NCBI GenBank assembly: GCA_016293915.1
Contig: JAEDCY010000021.1
Coordinates: forward strand, 1 to 43,028
Direction of reading: 5' to 3'
Length of the DNA: 43,028 bases
From: Treponema sp.
GTDB taxonomy: Bacteria; Spirochaetota; Spirochaetia; Treponematales; Treponemataceae
Shown: one piece after another, positions 1-7,664 of the stretch
Layout of the letters: each line of letters opens with the position of its first letter
Position numbering within the stretch: the first letter of the stretch is position 1
Position numbers and translations under genes: made by a program
The notes under the pieces: model-generated
The model's database searches: none
Told to the model about the DNA's origin: nothing
The model's input: the letters and a program-made list of their open reading frames with translations, nothing else

Positions 1-17
1 TGTAGTGAGTGGAAGCG

Positions 18-28
18 GTACGAAGTAC
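18..28. repeat. Short GAA-triloop hairpin at window edge
   Basis: GTAC-GAA-GTAC forms a 4-bp hairpin in the sequence before the first gene. The GAA triloop is the same one found in the inner stems of two of the REP-like elements further right, so this may be the end of a decayed repeat whose remainder lies outside the window. Too short to be certain. Confidence 0.25.
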
Positions 29-75
29 GGCTGGAACGAACGGCAATTAACGGCACCTTTTTTCTAGAACTATGA

Positions 76-81
76 TATAAT
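76..81 (+). promoter_or_regulatory. -10 box of the VOC gene, near-leaderless
   Basis: A perfect TATAAT lies 9 nt before the ATG at 91. No Shine-Dalgarno sequence fits between it and the start codon, so the predicted transcript begins at or within a few bases of the ATG. No good -35 hexamer is seen 17 bp upstream. Confidence 0.5.
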
Positions 82-90
82 ATTTTTATT

Positions 91-474
91 ATGAAAATTG
101 AGCACGTTGCACTGTATGTAAAAGACCTGGAAAAAGCAAAAGATTTTTTTACAACCTACCTGAATGGAAAAGCCAATAACGGTTACCATAATCCAACAAC
201 AGATTTTAGATCTTACTTCATAACTTTTGAGGACGGAGCTCGTCTTGAGATTATGACACGTCCGGAACTTGTTGAACAAACTAAGCATCCATACCACACA
301 TGTTATTCTCATATTGCGTTCAGTGTTGGAAGCAAAGAAGCTGTGGATGAACTGACAGCTCGTCTTGATGAAGCTGGTTATTCTGTTTCCAGTGGTCCGC
401 ATACAACTGGTGATGGATATTATGAGAGCTGTATTGTTGGACTTGAAGAAAACTTTATCGAGATTACTGAATAA
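91..474 (+). CDS. VOC family (glyoxalase/dioxygenase fold) protein
   Basis: A 127-residue single-domain protein of the vicinal oxygen chelate superfamily, which includes glyoxalase I and fosfomycin/bleomycin resistance proteins. The expected metal ligands are present: His5 in EHVALYV, Glu53 in RLEIM, His74 in SHIAF and Glu124 in FIEITE, the H/E/H/E set of the two paired beta-alpha-beta-beta-beta motifs. The length matches a one-domain VOC protein acting as a dimer. The substrate cannot be told; lactoylglutathione lyase, methylmalonyl-CoA epimerase and resistance proteins all look alike at this level. The ATG at 91 is supported by the start of the first VOC motif immediately afterwards. It stands alone, converging on the gene at 922-1374. 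Confidence 0.85.
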   Translation: MKIEHVALYVKDLEKAKDFFTTYLNGKANNGYHNPTTDFRSYFITFEDGARLEIMTRPELVEQTKHPYHTCYSHIAFSVGSKEAVDELTARLDEAGYSVSSGPHTTGDGYYESCIVGLEENFIEITE

Positions 475-691
475 GTCGAAAAATACTCTTTTTAGTTTGT
501 AGTAATGGATTTAAACACGATTGTAGTAAAGATTGTAGTAAAATAAAAACATCTCAAAGTAAGTCAAAAACAGTCAGTTGCATAATTCCTTATACTGATA
601 TAAAATAAAGATATCAATCAGGGAAAGAAGTAGCATTGAATGTTTTTGATATACACTTGATGACGACTGTTAATCCATGTGTCGCAGTTCG

Positions 692-724
692 AAAAAAATG
701 CGAGCAATGGCGCAGCATTTTTTT
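692..724. terminator. A/T-flanked hairpin, probable bidirectional terminator
   Basis: An A-run followed by TGC (692-701) pairs with GCA plus a T-run (715-724) around a 13-nt loop. It can act on either strand and lies between the convergent VOC gene and the 922-1374 gene. The 475-690 stretch before it holds no gene I can support; it contains short direct repeats of GATTGTAGTAAA. Confidence 0.5.
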
Positions 725-876
725 TGATGAGGGCACAGGAGGTGCCCTCAAGCGAACGAAGGCGCCGTGGAGGGAGCAGACAGGAGGTCTGCGACCGTAA
801 CGGCAAAACCTACGGCAACGTTGCGATCTTTATCAAAACTCCTTTGAAAAAGTGCGACAAGCCGTCGCAGTTTTCT
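725..876 (+). ncRNA. Hairpin-rich region, possible CsrA-binding small RNA
   Basis: Two perfect hairpins share the same AGGAG pentaloop: arms 729-736/742-749 (GAGGGCAC) and 776-781/787-792 (GCAGAC). Between them lies another GGAGGGA. The stretch ends in a terminator-like hairpin, TGCGAC (853-858), loop AAGCC, GTCGCA (864-869), then TTTTCTTT. Hairpins exposing GGA and ending in an intrinsic terminator are the layout of CsrB/RsmZ-type RNAs that sequester CsrA, and treponemes are known to encode CsrA. I see no clear promoter. It could equally be a decayed modular repeat. No plausible protein is encoded here. Confidence 0.3.
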
Positions 877-921
877 TTATATTAGTGCCATCTGAAATGG
901 CACAAAATCATATCAATTTCT

Positions 922-1374
922 CTATGCATTAATGGATTTTTCAGATACTATCTGTTCTTCAAAAAGTTCTTTTACATAAAGATATTCAGATTCTGAGAAA
1001 TTACAAAACTTTTGCAAGTCTTCTATTTCTGCAATATGTTTTTCAATCAGTTTTCTTGCTATACTTAGATTTTCTTCAAATCGGAGTTCTTCTGAATAAT
1101 CATCCATTAGCTCATAAAGTTTTGTACGTTTTTCTAAATCTTTTTGAGCCGCTTCTGGAGTTTTGAACATCAAAGTTTTAAAGTCTTCTTCCTGAAATTG
1201 ACAGAGTGATGAATGATTTGTTCCAGCTAAGTCATAATATTCACAATTATACCAGATACCATCATCTTCGGTTATAAGAATAGTAAGAACTTTGAACTTA
1301 TAGATTTCATTATATCCAAGCCCTTGTCTTCCGTAGAAAATATCACCAAGTTTACAAACCGTTGTATAAATCAT
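922..1374 (-). CDS. Hypothetical protein
   Basis: I do not recognise this 150-residue protein. The N-terminal half looks like small beta-strands (KFKVLTILITEDDGIWYNCEYYDLAG), and the C-terminal half is helical and charged (RKLIEKHIAEIEDLQKF), possibly a short coiled coil. There is no signal peptide or membrane segment. It lies downstream of the restriction-modification genes on the same strand, separated from them by a fossil endonuclease fragment, so it may have arrived with that unit. Its strong A+T bias matches the restriction genes. A role in restriction cannot be inferred from sequence alone. Confidence 0.55.
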   Translation of the reverse strand: MIYTTVCKLGDIFYGRQGLGYNEIYKFKVLTILITEDDGIWYNCEYYDLAGTNHSSLCQFQEEDFKTLMFKTPEAAQKDLEKRTKLYELMDDYSEELRFEENLSIARKLIEKHIAEIEDLQKFCNFSESEYLYVKELFEEQIVSEKSINA

Positions 1375-1447
1375 CTATTTACTCCATATAAAAAATGTGG
1401 TCATCACGGATGATACAAGCACCCAAGGCGGATGCTTTTTTAACACG

Positions 1448-1570
1448 TTATTTATGAGGTCCTATAAACTTATCACCATTAAAATGAATCATATGGCTTG
1501 GATTATCAGCAATCCAGGCTTCTGTTTCCCATACGATATCTAGAAACTGTTTATCTGAAATATTTATTCG
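1448..1570 (-). pseudogene. Remnant C-terminus of a second BsuBI/PstI-type endonuclease
   Basis: Directly behind the stop codon of the intact endonuclease, another frame reads VWETEAWIADNPSHMIHF then NGDKFIGPHK and a stop. It aligns with the last residues of the intact enzyme (AWETEIWIATEPDHMQHR then DGLKFLGPINDE). About 33 residues are recognisable; everything upstream is missing and no start codon or ribosome-binding site serves it. It is the tail of a diverged paralogue. The stretch 1375-1447 beyond it holds only an imperfect hairpin followed by a T-run on the plus strand. Confidence 0.8.
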
Positions 1571-2601
1571 TCATTTATGGGACCTAAGAATTTCAATCCA
1601 TCTCGATGTTGCATATGGTCAGGTTCAGTTGCAATCCATATTTCAGTTTCCCAAGCTAGTTCTTCACTGCATTTTCGATATGCAGTGATATTTTCAAATG
1701 CAGTCACAAAAATTCCTTTTTTTGCACTTCTTCCCATGATTTTCTGAAGCTCGGCTTTACGAGTGGGCGTTATAGGATTTGAAGTGTGATATGCTTCAAT
1801 CATATACACCCAGTCTTTACGAGGAGAATATGCAACAATATCAGGCAATTTTGATTGTTTTAAATCTAAAAATCCAAGTTCTTGTAATTTTAATTTCTCA
1901 AAAATGAGACCATATTTGTTATCTGAATCTCCACAGTATAAAATAACAGCTCCATATCCGAAACGAGGTAAAAACTCTTCTATGACTGATTTCTGAATAG
2001 CATTATGTTCACCATCTTTAAGTTCTATTTCTTTTCCATCTGGTGTAGTTACTTTTATTTTTGGAAGATTTCGCTGTTGACTAATTTTTTCTTCATAAGT
2101 TGGATGCGCGGAATTAAATGTTTCAACTTGTTTGAACCAATCGCTCTGACCATAATTTTTGATAATTCGCGAATACTCAGCACTGATTTTGTATCCTCTG
2201 GTAGGATTACTTGTATTAGCCATCGGTTTTGATTTTATTACGATATCTGCAAGCAAAAGAAGTCTTAAATCATCACGAAGCACATAATCATAAGAACCGC
2301 GGCTAATATTCTCCTCAAAATTCGAATTGTAAAAATCAATTATTTCTTTTGTCGTCATTGAATAATCCGAATTTGAATCCTTTATTTTTTTCCAGTCACT
2401 TGATGATTTCACATTTCCAACAGCAAGAAAGGCCATTGCCATTTTCTCTCGCTTGCGGTCCGTCATATCATCTATCGGAATTCCCAAACAACTTAGAATC
2501 TGTAACGATTCTTGTATTAGTTTTTGATTTTTCGGATTTTTTGTATTAAAGGATTTTGGACAATTTAAAGTGGGGAGGGTATTATAATCATAATATTTCA
2601 T
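1564..2601 (-). CDS. BsuBI/PstI-type restriction endonuclease
   Basis: Type II restriction endonuclease of 345 residues. The C-terminal half carries the family's catalytic region: PDIVAYSPRKDWVYMIEAYH (about residues 253-272), followed by SNPITPTRKAELQ and the family-typical tail FVTAFENITAYRKC, WETEIWIATEPDHM and FLGP. The N-terminal half (residues 20-130) is helical and probably binds DNA. BsuBI and PstI cut CTGCAG, but the target of this enzyme cannot be read from the sequence. It lies 4 bp downstream of the methyltransferase, in one transcription unit, so protection is made first. Base use is more AT-rich than in the neighbouring housekeeping genes, which fits transfer. Confidence 0.87.
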   Translation of the reverse strand: MKYYDYNTLPTLNCPKSFNTKNPKNQKLIQESLQILSCLGIPIDDMTDRKREKMAMAFLAVGNVKSSSDWKKIKDSNSDYSMTTKEIIDFYNSNFEENISRGSYDYVLRDDLRLLLLADIVIKSKPMANTSNPTRGYKISAEYSRIIKNYGQSDWFKQVETFNSAHPTYEEKISQQRNLPKIKVTTPDGKEIELKDGEHNAIQKSVIEEFLPRFGYGAVILYCGDSDNKYGLIFEKLKLQELGFLDLKQSKLPDIVAYSPRKDWVYMIEAYHTSNPITPTRKAELQKIMGRSAKKGIFVTAFENITAYRKCSEELAWETEIWIATEPDHMQHRDGLKFLGPINDE

Positions 2602-2605
2602 TCTA

Positions 2606-3568
2606 TTAGTTCTCCATTAAATAGTTTGATATCGATTTTGCTAGTTGATAGGCAAACAGTGGAGGTACAGCATTTCCGATTTGTGTAAATTGGCTTTCCA
2701 TGTTACCTGAAAATTCAAACCAATCAGGAAACCCCTGAAGTCTGGCAGCTTCTCGTACACTAATCCGTCTTCTTCGTCCGTCCGGTAATTTTATTCTGTG
2801 CATATCGCTTGTCGCTCCCGCTAAGTTTCTACAAGTCAAGGTTCTTGCAGGTCTATCTAGATGCAAATCCCGAGGGTTTTTGCATTTTGAGGCCTTTTCA
2901 TATTTTGCAATATAAACATCCTGTTCAGGGGTAAGAAAGATTGCATCATCAGGTATCTGGAAAGCAAGTTCTCCAAGAGCTTCACCTGCCGTAATTTTTC
3001 GATTACTTGACTCCGGAAAGTTAAATCCACCGTGATGACCAACAATAACAAGCCTTTCCCGATTCTGAGGAATATCATAATTCACAAGCTGAAAAACTTT
3101 TGACTCAACAATATAACCGAGAGAGCGCATTTCGGAAAGTATTGTTTTATAATAATCCTCATTTTGCTCTGGCAACCCCTTGACATTTTCGCACATCCAG
3201 ATTTTTGGGTTTAACCTTCTTATTGCAGAAATGAACGCAGGAAAACCGTTTCTTTCATCTTCTTTACCAGTCTGCTTTCCTCTTCGGCTGAATGGCTGGC
3301 ATGGTGGTCCCCCAATAACTATCTGTGCATTAGGAAACTCAGTTTCCGGTGTTATATTTACTTGGTTACAATCCGAATGGAGGTTTCGTTTATAAGTCGT
3401 ACAACAATCTAGCATTCTCTCATATCCAATAGTCTTTATTCCAGCAGATTCAAAACCAAGAGAAAGCCCTCCACATCCTGCAAATAAATCTATTGCTGTA
3501 AAATTGAATTCTTTTGGAGGAAATATAGTTTTATTCAGATAATCGATATAATTCTCGTTTTCTATCAT
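2606..3568 (-). CDS. DNA (cytosine-5) methyltransferase, cognate modification enzyme
   Basis: Complete C5-cytosine methyltransferase of 320 residues: motif I DLFAGCGGLSLGFE (27-40), motif IV GGPPCQPFSRRG with catalytic Cys90, motif VI ENVKG (127-131), motif VIII QNRERLVIVG (168-177), a compact target-recognition region (about 185-265), motif IX REAARLQGFPDWF and motif X QIGNAVPP (296-303). It transfers methyl from S-adenosylmethionine to C5 of cytosine in the recognition site and protects it from the endonuclease encoded 4 bp downstream. The best-known BsuBI/PstI endonucleases are paired with N6-adenine methyltransferases, so this pairing is a variant. Its ATG overlaps the TGA of a 28-codon upstream ORF, implying translational coupling. 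Confidence 0.93.
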   Translation of the reverse strand: MIENENYIDYLNKTIFPPKEFNFTAIDLFAGCGGLSLGFESAGIKTIGYERMLDCCTTYKRNLHSDCNQVNITPETEFPNAQIVIGGPPCQPFSRRGKQTGKEDERNGFPAFISAIRRLNPKIWMCENVKGLPEQNEDYYKTILSEMRSLGYIVESKVFQLVNYDIPQNRERLVIVGHHGGFNFPESSNRKITAGEALGELAFQIPDDAIFLTPEQDVYIAKYEKASKCKNPRDLHLDRPARTLTCRNLAGATSDMHRIKLPDGRRRRISVREAARLQGFPDWFEFSGNMESQFTQIGNAVPPLFAYQLAKSISNYLMEN

Positions 3569-3651
3569 TTTCTCTTTACCATATGATTGATAGATGTTTC
3601 AACAGCATGAGCTATTCGTTCTTTTTCAAGAGTTTCTGCAATGGCAACCAT
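3565..3651 (-). CDS. Small ORF (28 aa) coupled to the methyltransferase
   Basis: An ORF of 28 codons, beginning MVAIAETLEKERIAHAVE and ending KRK, whose TGA overlaps the methyltransferase start in an ATGA arrangement. A TATAAT box (3663-3668) lies 11 nt before its ATG, so transcription of the restriction unit appears to start just in front of it. It could be a leader peptide tuning methyltransferase translation or the stump of a lost gene. It is too short to resemble an HTH controller (C) protein. No homologue recognised. Confidence 0.4.
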   Translation of the reverse strand: MVAIAETLEKERIAHAVETSINHMVKRK

Positions 3652-3815
3652 AATATTAGTATATTATATATTTGACTTTTAGACTATTAATTAATCACAA
3701 AGTCACCAAAAATAATTAAACACTAGCCCTGCATCAAGTCTGTCTAGTTTTTTGTTTCTCATCTTTATCTCGCAACTCTTTCTTATTTTATTCAATTCCA
3801 TTAAACTAATCGCAC

Positions 3816-4460
3816 ATGACAAAACAAGATCTTCGTAATCAAATAAAAGATATACTCAAACAAATTGGTAACAATGCTATTCGAAAAGAATCAGAAAAGA
3901 TTTGCCGTACAATCCTTGAATCAAATTTCTTTACATCATGCACTACCCTTCTGGCCTACATGCCGCTCGCAGATGAAGCAGACATAACACCTGTAATTCA
4001 GCGCGCACTTTCTCAAAAGAAAAAGGTTTTTCTGCCACGTATTTTTCCTGAAACTAATAAAATGGAATTCTACCGCTATGACACAAGCACAGAAATCACT
4101 CAGGGCTCATTCGGTATAAGTGAACCAGCCGCAAAAGAAGAACTCAGCTTTACACAATTTCTTAGAAAAATGTCTATAAATGAATATTCACCGGCAGCAC
4201 ATTCTTCCAACTTTGTAGATATTACGCCTCATGACAATCCGACTGAACACATCTTGATTCTCGTTCCAGGCCGTGCCTTTACAAAGGATGGAAAACGTCT
4301 GGGGCGCGGCAAAGGTTTTTACGATATATATCTTTCGCAGCTTCCACAGATTTTTGATATAAAAAAATCCGGTGTATGCTTCAGCCAGCAGATTCTGCCA
4401 GACCTTCCCACAACACCGGATGATATTATGATGGATTACTTATTTAGTAGTAAATCCTAG
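3816..4460 (+). CDS. 5-formyltetrahydrofolate cyclo-ligase
   Basis: A 214-residue protein of the 5-formyl-THF cyclo-ligase (MTHFS/YgfA) family, which converts 5-formyltetrahydrofolate and ATP to 5,10-methenyltetrahydrofolate in folate one-carbon metabolism. Seen: an N-terminal basic helix (residues 1-25), LAYMPLADEADITPVI, KVFLPRI, and the C-terminal nucleotide/substrate loop LVPGRAFTKDGKRLGRGKGFYD with the diagnostic GRGKGFYD. About 30 residues between FGISEP and ILILVPG are longer than in short family members. It is a single-gene unit with its own terminator overlapping the stop codon. No strong ribosome-binding site precedes the ATG. Confidence 0.92.
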   Translation: MTKQDLRNQIKDILKQIGNNAIRKESEKICRTILESNFFTSCTTLLAYMPLADEADITPVIQRALSQKKKVFLPRIFPETNKMEFYRYDTSTEITQGSFGISEPAAKEELSFTQFLRKMSINEYSPAAHSSNFVDITPHDNPTEHILILVPGRAFTKDGKRLGRGKGFYDIYLSQLPQIFDIKKSGVCFSQQILPDLPTTPDDIMMDYLFSSKS

Positions 4461-4490
4461 AAAACTGCTCCACGTTTTCGCAGTTTTCTT
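4460..4490 (+). terminator. Intrinsic terminator after the cyclo-ligase gene
   Basis: GAAAACTGC (4460-4468) pairs perfectly with GCAGTTTTC (4480-4488) around an 11-nt loop, followed by TT. The 5' arm begins at the last base of the stop codon. It separates two convergent genes and may work in both directions. Confidence 0.8.
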
Positions 4491-4510
4491 TAACGGATTT
4501 GCTATTATTA

Positions 4511-7500
4511 CTATTTCTGAAGAATAAACTCTACACGTCTGTTCTTCCAGTTATTATCCTTATCCTTAGGATTAACAACAGGCTTTGTACCACCCATTCC
4601 TTCTGTAGAAAGAGCAGCAGCATTTACACCACGTTTTGTCAGATAAACCTTGATTGCATCTGCACGTTCCTTAGAGAGTGGCATTGAAGCACGTCCCCAC
4701 TGTGCGAGATTATTAACAGTCTCTTCTTCAGGATTGTCAGTAATCTTATTAGCGTGTCCTACAATAGTAACCTTATAATCCTTGAATTTCTTAAGAATGT
4801 CTGCAATACGATTCAATACCTTAATGTTGTTAGAAACCTTATCAGCATCGAGTTTAGCATTTGCAGTCTGGAAGTTAGCTGCATCAGATTCAAAGATGAT
4901 TGAAGGAACAGCCATCTTCAAAAGGTTACCGTCACGAATTACAAGTACATCAACAGGAATTACACCTTTTACAGTTGAAGTCATTCCGAGATTATCAGTT
5001 ACAGTAAACTCATAAGGATAGTCCATAGCAGACTGAACGCGTTCTGCATTTCCATTTACATCCTTCTGAAGGTTACTCAAACCGTCCCAGATAATTCTTT
5101 CTGTAATCTGGCTCTTTCCAGAAGTCTTCCAGAAATCCTTACCCTTTGGATCTTTGATTACGAAAGACCAGTTCTTAATCTTAGCTTTAGTAGATCCTGC
5201 AAGCTTAATATAAAGATCATCATCTACGCCGTCATTATCAGGGCTGAAGTATTCAGGAGCAGTCTTAACTGTAAGTTTTGGAGCAGTTGCAGTACAGATA
5301 AACGGAGATGAAACTGCGCTTACCTTATTGCCGTTGTTATAAACAACTTCGAGTGTACCTGTAAAGGTTCCTTCACAGGCAAGACCATCTTTTCCAGCTC
5401 CATTCCAGTTGATTGCGGCCGGAAGATTTGCACTGTCTTTTTCTGAAAGTGCATATACGCTTGTTCCGTCTTCCTTACGAACATCAAAGTTCCAGCTCTT
5501 AATATTGTCTGCTACAGAAGTACGAATTTCAAACTTCTGAGTATCAAGGTAGCCGTCATTGTTAGGAGAGATTCCTTCGTACTCTGCTGTGATGTAAGCC
5601 TTTGTTTCACGGTTATCAAGAGTAATTCCCTTGAGCTCTGTACTAAAGCTGTTTCCTGCATCATCAGTTGAGAAAATTACGATATTATATTTTCCGTTTG
5701 CAGCAAGATTTCCTGATTCATCAGTTCCGTCCCAGGCAAAGCTTTCTTTACTTCCATTCCAAGAGAACTTCTTAACAGCCTTATCTTTTGCATCACGAAC
5801 TTCTGCTACCCAAAGCTTTTCAGCAGAACATTCCTTTATAGTAACCGGAATATTTTTTTGAGCACCGTTTCCTGATGGAGCAAAGAAGCTCCATGGTGTT
5901 TCTGCAGTAAGATTAGGTGCAAGAGTATCAAGCTCAAAGTTCTGAGTAGAAGCGGAAGCTGTAGAACCGTTTGCTGCAAGAACAGAAAGCTGGGCAAAGT
6001 ACATTCCATCTGAACAGAGAATCTTTGAATCATCTTTTCCATCCCATACAAAGTTCACAGGAAGCTTCTTGCTTTCTTTTACTGTATACACAGCTTTTCC
6101 AGCTTTATTTTTGATTGTAAAATCGTAAGAAACTACATCCTTTGTTGCAGTAACCGGAGTAAATGTAATTGTATCTTTTACCTTGTTTCCATTTGGAGAG
6201 AAAGCTGTATCTGAAACTGCAAGAAGAAGCTGAGCTTCAGTTGTATCAAAAGTTACAAGCTCTGTAGTCTGGCTCACACCAGTGTTTCCCGCAAGGTCTG
6301 TTCCAGAAAGCACGAAACGATACTGGCCTTTTTCTGCAATTGTTCCATCAGAAGAAATACCATTCCATACAACTTCCTCTGGCGGATATTCTCCAAAGTC
6401 GTACGAATTAACAACCTTGCCATCTGAACTCTGAATCTCACCCTTCCATGAAGGAACTGTAGAACCTGAAGATGGAACCGGCATAATAGAGAACTTTACA
6501 GAATCTTTTGCACCGGCACCAAATACCTTTTCTGAAGCAACAATCTGAGCTGCAGGTTTATCTGTATCAAGAACAAGTACCGGAGAAGAAATAGGATCCG
6601 GCTCATAACCATTAAGATACTTTGCAGTTACTACAGCCTGGTACTCACCATCTTTAAGCTGTTTTCCACTATCATCTTTACCGTCAAAAATTATTGATGA
6701 AGGAGGAATATCACCAGAGTTTGTCTGATTGTAAGTACGAACAGCCTTTCCAGCCTTATCCTTTACCGTAACAGCCCATTCAACAAGTTTATTTCCACTT
6801 TTTTCTTCCGGAACAGGAATTGTAAGATCAAGAGCAACATTAGAAGTCTTGCTGTCTGTATTTGGAGAAAAATAACGTGAACCTTTTACATAAAGATTGG
6901 TTGCAGGTTTTTCTGCCGAATAAATAATATTTGTGATTGAAGCAGGAAGAGATGTATTACCTGCACGGTCTGTTGCAGAAATCTCATAAGAATAAACGCC
7001 ATCAAATACCTGGGCATCCTGATCATCAGTACCCTTCCACTGGAATTCAGCTGGTTCTGCATTTACCCATTTTACAGTTCTTACTACAGTTCCATCAGCA
7101 GAGCGGAATTTTCCAACCCATTCATCTTCAACAGAACCGGTCTGTTTGATTTTAAGGGCAGCCTTAGCCCCTTCACCAAAAATCTTGTCTGAAGGCTGTG
7201 CAAGTTCAACATCAGGAGCAACAGTATCGATAACAACTTCGTATTCTTTTGTCTTACCAGAGTTGCCGTTATCGTCGGTTGCAGTAATGTAATAATAGTA
7301 GGTACCATCAGGTGCTGTTTCACCGTTATTCATTGCACCATTCCAGGTAATTGTATCAGGAATGGCAACACCCTGTTTTGGTGTAAAAAGCTGCTTAAAG
7401 AAAGCCTTAAAGGTCATTTTTGAAGGACGGGCAATTTTATTTTCAATTGTACGAACAACGTTATGCTGTGAGTCCATAATCACAAGGCTCCACGCCTGTA

Positions 7501-7645
7501 CATAACGCTTATCCGAAATCTTCAATGGAATAACAAGTTCATCCTGAACACCATCACTGTTCGGAGAAATATATTTTGTATCTGCAACTGCAGAAACTAA
7601 AACTGCGGCCATAAAGAAGCCGGAAATAAAAATCTTCTTATTCAT
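4511..7645 (-). CDS. Large Ig-repeat (FlgD-type) envelope protein with C-terminal OmpA domain
   Basis: Exported 1044-residue protein with a signal peptide (1-21, ending SAVADT). The body is a string of about eight FlgD-type Ig modules, each ending in a strand such as FDGKDDSGKQLKDGEY, WDGKDDSK or WDGTDESGNLAANGKY. At five places a calcium-binding-like loop appears: ISPNSDG, FSPNTDS, FSPNGNK, ISPNNDG and FSPDNDG. The C-terminus (about 915-1044) is an OmpA-like peptidoglycan-binding domain with LSKERADAIKVYL and NRRVEF. In the GHTD motif, where OmpA uses Asp to hold diaminopimelate, this protein has GHAN (Asn near 966). It likely links peptidoglycan to the outer membrane or periplasmic partners. 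It follows the barrel gene by 19 bp with an AAAGGAG site, so the two form an operon. Confidence 0.88.
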   Translation of the reverse strand: MNKKIFISGFFMAAVLVSAVADTKYISPNSDGVQDELVIPLKISDKRYVQAWSLVIMDSQHNVVRTIENKIARPSKMTFKAFFKQLFTPKQGVAIPDTITWNGAMNNGETAPDGTYYYYITATDDNGNSGKTKEYEVVIDTVAPDVELAQPSDKIFGEGAKAALKIKQTGSVEDEWVGKFRSADGTVVRTVKWVNAEPAEFQWKGTDDQDAQVFDGVYSYEISATDRAGNTSLPASITNIIYSAEKPATNLYVKGSRYFSPNTDSKTSNVALDLTIPVPEEKSGNKLVEWAVTVKDKAGKAVRTYNQTNSGDIPPSSIIFDGKDDSGKQLKDGEYQAVVTAKYLNGYEPDPISSPVLVLDTDKPAAQIVASEKVFGAGAKDSVKFSIMPVPSSGSTVPSWKGEIQSSDGKVVNSYDFGEYPPEEVVWNGISSDGTIAEKGQYRFVLSGTDLAGNTGVSQTTELVTFDTTEAQLLLAVSDTAFSPNGNKVKDTITFTPVTATKDVVSYDFTIKNKAGKAVYTVKESKKLPVNFVWDGKDDSKILCSDGMYFAQLSVLAANGSTASASTQNFELDTLAPNLTAETPWSFFAPSGNGAQKNIPVTIKECSAEKLWVAEVRDAKDKAVKKFSWNGSKESFAWDGTDESGNLAANGKYNIVIFSTDDAGNSFSTELKGITLDNRETKAYITAEYEGISPNNDGYLDTQKFEIRTSVADNIKSWNFDVRKEDGTSVYALSEKDSANLPAAINWNGAGKDGLACEGTFTGTLEVVYNNGNKVSAVSSPFICTATAPKLTVKTAPEYFSPDNDGVDDDLYIKLAGSTKAKIKNWSFVIKDPKGKDFWKTSGKSQITERIIWDGLSNLQKDVNGNAERVQSAMDYPYEFTVTDNLGMTSTVKGVIPVDVLVIRDGNLLKMAVPSIIFESDAANFQTANAKLDADKVSNNIKVLNRIADILKKFKDYKVTIVGHANKITDNPEEETVNNLAQWGRASMPLSKERADAIKVYLTKRGVNAAALSTEGMGGTKPVVNPKDKDNNWKNRRVEFILQK

Positions 7646-7664
7646 CTTCTACTCCTTTTATCCG

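Noticed and set aside
679..885. A 68-codon plus-strand frame in the hairpin region
   Set aside because: It runs through three hairpins and a terminator, has no ribosome-binding site, and reads as non-protein-like.
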